From assembly GCA_947305835.1 (NCBI GenBank), contig CAMZEQ010000026.1, positions 1 through 8,762 of the forward strand: a stretch of 8,762 nucleotides of DNA, read 5' to 3'. The position numbers were made by a program, and so were the translations under genes. Origin of the DNA: an uncultured Alphaproteobacteria bacterium (lineage in GTDB: Bacteria; Pseudomonadota; Alphaproteobacteria; CAAHEQ01; UBA3637). Below, one piece after another: positions 6,477 to 8,762 of the stretch; the stretch's first letter is position 1, and each line of letters opens with the position of its first letter. A model generated the notes under the pieces. That model worked only from the letters and a program-made list of their open reading frames with translations, ran no database searches and was not told where the DNA came from.

Positions 6477-7859
6477 TTGTTTAATGGTTTATCAGATCGG
6501 CTGACCAAAATCTTTAATAAATTGTCTGGGCGCGGTTTAATTACCGAATCCGTTATGGATGAAACAGCGCGTGAAATCAGAATTGCTTTGTTAGAAGCGG
6601 ATGTTGCTTTACCGGTTGCCAAAGATTTTATCAACCATGTGAAAGAAAAAGCCGTTGGGCAAGAAGTGGTGCGTTCCGTTCAACCTGCCCAAATGGTGGT
6701 TAAAATTGTCCATGATGAATTGGTGGATTTACTGGGAAATCCTCAAGATTTAAAATTTGATCCTAATACTCAAAATGTTTATTTAATGGTGGGGTTACAG
6801 GGGTCAGGTAAAACAACTTCTTCTGCAAAATTGGCGCTGAAACTTAAAAAATCCGGTAAAAAAGTTTTGTTGGCAAGTTTGGATACTTATCGTCCGGCTG
6901 CCCAAGAACAACTGGCTGATTTGGGCAAGACCTATGATTTGGATGTATTGCCGATTGTGGCGGGTCAAAAGCCTTTACAAATTACTGAACGCGCTTTAAA
7001 AGAAGCCAAGTTGGGCCTTTATGAAATTTTGATTTTGGATACAGCGGGGCGTTTGCATATTGATGATGAAATGATGCAAGAAGTGGCTCAAATTCGCGAT
7101 TTATCCCACCCGAAAGAAACCCTGTTAGTGGTGGATTCTTTGATGGGGCAAGATGCGGTCAATGTGGCCAAAGAATTCAAAGAAAAAGTTGGGGTCACTG
7201 GTGTGATTTTGACCCGTGTGGATGGTGATGCACGCGGTGGTGCGGCACTTTCTATGCGTTCTGTGACGGGTATGCCGATTCAGTTTTTGGGTGTGGGTGA
7301 AAAAGCCGATGCTTTTGAAATCTTTGATGCCAAACGTGTAGCCGATCGTATCTTGGGTATGGGCGATATTGTAGGGTTGGTTGAAACCGCCATTGAAAAA
7401 ACAAACCAAGAAGATATTGAACAGCAAGCCATGCAACTGATGAGCGGTAGGTTCGATTTAAATGATCTGCTCAAACAATTCGAACAAATGGAAAAGTTGG
7501 GGGATATCAAATCTCTCATCGGGATGATGCCGGCCAAATTGGTGGGTAAATTGGATGAATCCAAAATTGATAATCGCTTAATCAAACGTCAAAAAGCGAT
7601 TATTCAAGCGATGACACCCAAGGAACGCGCCAATCCTGAAATTATTAAGGCCAGCCGTAAGTTACGTATTGCCAGTGGCGCTGGTGTCAAAGTGGAAGAT
7701 GTTAATCGTTTGCTCAAAGGTTATGAGCAAATGGCGGATGTTATGAAAAAGTTTAAAAAGATGGGACCTTTGGGGATGCTGTCAAAATTTAAGCAAATGA
7801 GCAGCATGCTGAAAGGAATGCCTGGTAATGGCGGGGGATTTCCTCCGTTTAATGTCTAA
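6477..7859 (+). CDS. ffh: Signal recognition particle protein Ffh (SRP54 GTPase)
   Basis: Ffh binds 4.5S RNA and signal sequences of nascent membrane proteins, and delivers ribosomes to FtsY at the inner membrane. I place the start at TTG 6477: the product then begins MFNGLSDRL, the normal family start, nine bases after AAAGGAG. An in-frame TTG at 6471 would lie only three bases from that site. The resulting 460 residues are a normal length. After the N domain, the G domain shows GLQGSGKTT (106-114), DTYRPAAQEQL (136-146), DTAGR (188-192) and TRVDGDARGG (246-255); Arg in place of the usual Lys there is common in alphaproteobacteria. The methionine-rich M domain (from about 320) contains the RNA-binding stretch RKLRIASGAGVKVEDVNRLL. 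rpsP follows 24 bases after the stop. Confidence 0.96.
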   Translation: MFNGLSDRLTKIFNKLSGRGLITESVMDETAREIRIALLEADVALPVAKDFINHVKEKAVGQEVVRSVQPAQMVVKIVHDELVDLLGNPQDLKFDPNTQNVYLMVGLQGSGKTTSSAKLALKLKKSGKKVLLASLDTYRPAAQEQLADLGKTYDLDVLPIVAGQKPLQITERALKEAKLGLYEILILDTAGRLHIDDEMMQEVAQIRDLSHPKETLLVVDSLMGQDAVNVAKEFKEKVGVTGVILTRVDGDARGGAALSMRSVTGMPIQFLGVGEKADAFEIFDAKRVADRILGMGDIVGLVETAIEKTNQEDIEQQAMQLMSGRFDLNDLLKQFEQMEKLGDIKSLIGMMPAKLVGKLDESKIDNRLIKRQKAIIQAMTPKERANPEIIKASRKLRIASGAGVKVEDVNRLLKGYEQMADVMKKFKKMGPLGMLSKFKQMSSMLKGMPGNGGGFPPFNV

Positions 7860-7883
7860 CTACAACAGAAAGGAAAGTAAAAA

Positions 7884-8330
7884 ATGTCAGTTAGAATTCG
7901 TTTAGCCCGTGGTGGCGCCAAAAAACGCCCTGTCCACAAAATCGTTGTGGCAGATAAGCGTTGTCGTCGTGATGGACGTTATATTGAAGAATTGGGATTC
8001 TATAATCCTCTTCTTCCAAAGGATAGCAAAGATGCTTTGCGTGTAAACGTGGAAGCCGCGAAAAAGTGGATGGCTCAAGGGGCTGAAATCACTGAACGCG
8101 TTCAAAAATTGTTTGCTTTGTTGGGTTTGTGTGAAAAGCCGGCCGTTCGTGAAACACCGAAAAAGTCTGCGCCTAAAGCGAAAGCTCAAGAACGTATGAA
8201 GGCCGAAGCTGAAGCTAAAGCCGCTGCTGAAGAAGCCGCTAAGGCCGAAGCCGAAGCTGCTAAAGCTGCTGCCGAACAACCAGCTGAACAACCTGCCGAA
8301 GCACCGGCTGAAGAACCAAAAGCTGAATAA
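7884..8330 (+). CDS. rpsP: 30S ribosomal protein S16 with extended C-terminal tail
   Basis: Residues 1 to about 82 are a complete S16 core, starting MSVRIRLARGGAKKRPVHKIVVAD and including RDGRYIEELGFYNP. S16 binds 16S rRNA early in small-subunit assembly. The usual bacterial protein is about 80-90 residues; this one has 148. The extra 65 residues are low-complexity, first Lys/Pro-rich (about 86-101) and then a run of Ala, Glu and Lys units (AEAEAK, AAAEE, AEQPAEQPAEAP). This probably forms a charged helix and a disordered tip. Such tails are known in other alphaproteobacterial S16 proteins. The ATG follows AAAGGAAAG at a good distance. The gene sits between ffh and rimM, the common bacterial order. 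Confidence 0.97.
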   Translation: MSVRIRLARGGAKKRPVHKIVVADKRCRRDGRYIEELGFYNPLLPKDSKDALRVNVEAAKKWMAQGAEITERVQKLFALLGLCEKPAVRETPKKSAPKAKAQERMKAEAEAKAAAEEAAKAEAEAAKAAAEQPAEQPAEAPAEEPKAE

Positions 8331-8339
8331 GGATTAAAA

Positions 8340-8762
8340 ATGTCGCTGATTGCTGTCGGTCAAATTGTGAATGTTCATGGAATTAAAGGGGTGATGAAAA
8401 TCAAACCTTATTTGGTGAACACGTCTGATTTTAAAGGGCTAAATCCCTTGACCGATAAAGATGGCAAAAAACACTTTGAAGCCACATTAGTGGGACATCA
8501 AAAGGAATGCTGGTTGGTGGCTATGAAAGGCATTACCGATCGCACAACGGCTGAAAACTTCAAAGGGTTGGAACTTTACACCAAACGCGAAAATCTGCCA
8601 AAAACAAAGGAAAATGAATTTTATCATTGTGATTTGGTGGGCTTATCCGTGTATCAAGAAGATAATGAATTTGGAAAAGTATTGCGTGTGCTGAATTACG
8701 GGGCAGGCGATATTTTGCAAATCAAAACCATTTCCGGTCAAACTTTGGAATTTTCGTTTACC
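8340..8762 (+). CDS. rimM: Ribosome maturation factor RimM (5' part, cut by window end)
   Basis: The frame is open to the window edge and gives 141 residues of a protein usually about 165-180 long. It begins MSLIAVGQIVNVHGIKGVMKIKPY; the family start has the same VGxIVNxHGIKGxxK pattern. This is followed by GITDRTTAENFKGLELYTKRENLP and then a PRC-barrel-like part with FYHCDLVGLSVY and GKVLRVLNYGAGDILQI. RimM binds S19 and helps mature the head of the 30S subunit. The ATG follows AAGGA (8329-8333), which overlaps the rpsP stop, so the two genes are tightly linked. trmD and rplS are expected beyond the window but are not seen. Confidence 0.95.
   Translation, partial: MSLIAVGQIVNVHGIKGVMKIKPYLVNTSDFKGLNPLTDKDGKKHFEATLVGHQKECWLVAMKGITDRTTAENFKGLELYTKRENLPKTKENEFYHCDLVGLSVYQEDNEFGKVLRVLNYGAGDILQIKTISGQTLEFSFT

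Noticed and set aside
7902..8291. 129-codon - strand frame opposite rpsP with a Phe/Ser-rich repetitive product
   Set aside because: It is a mirror of the Ala/Glu/Lys repeat coding of S16, which is clearly the real gene.

Overview
The window reads as an AT-rich alphaproteobacterial chromosome segment. The evidence is an Ffh whose G4 motif is TRVDGD, an S16 ribosomal protein with a long Ala/Glu/Lys tail, an M16 processing-type peptidase, and the order ffh-rpsP-rimM. The small, densely packed gene set and a pilin-like protein with Gly-Arg at the processing site recall uncultured host-associated alphaproteobacteria. That placement is an impression, not something the sequence proves. No phage, transposon, CRISPR array or defence locus is visible. 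Most of the window is housekeeping, and no intergenic stretch reaches 300 bases.

Left block (1-5604, + strand): five tightly packed genes. The first encodes a three-module regulator: a GHKL/RsbW-like ATPase, a receiver domain and a PP2C/SpoIIE-type phosphatase. It overlaps rsmE (16S rRNA m3U methyltransferase) by ATGA. After 53 bases comes an unrecognised exported protein with six cysteines in its mature part. It overlaps an M16 zinc peptidase gene by ATGA, and rnhB (RNase HII) follows one base later. A strong -10 box before the exported-protein gene may split the block into two transcripts.

Middle (5601-6332): a pilin-like gene lies on the - strand. Its stop codon shares a TTAA with the rnhB stop, so the two genes converge with no intergenic DNA. 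Divergent from it is a single tRNA-Leu(GAG) gene with its own promoter, a very short leader, an encoded CCA and a Rho-independent terminator.

Right block (6343-8762, + strand): a consensus sigma70-type promoter drives the translation/secretion operon ffh-rpsP-rimM; rimM runs off the window. Between promoter and ffh lies a leader of about 100 nt with two clear hairpins and two Shine-Dalgarno-like elements. Ffh probably starts at a TTG.

The points most worth following are the structured ffh leader, the C10 tract that could switch off the phosphatase end of the regulator, the regulator's unusual domain order, the unrecognised secreted protein beside the M16 peptidase, and the pilin-like protein with Arg after the presumed cleavage site. 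None amounts to proof of a new system.
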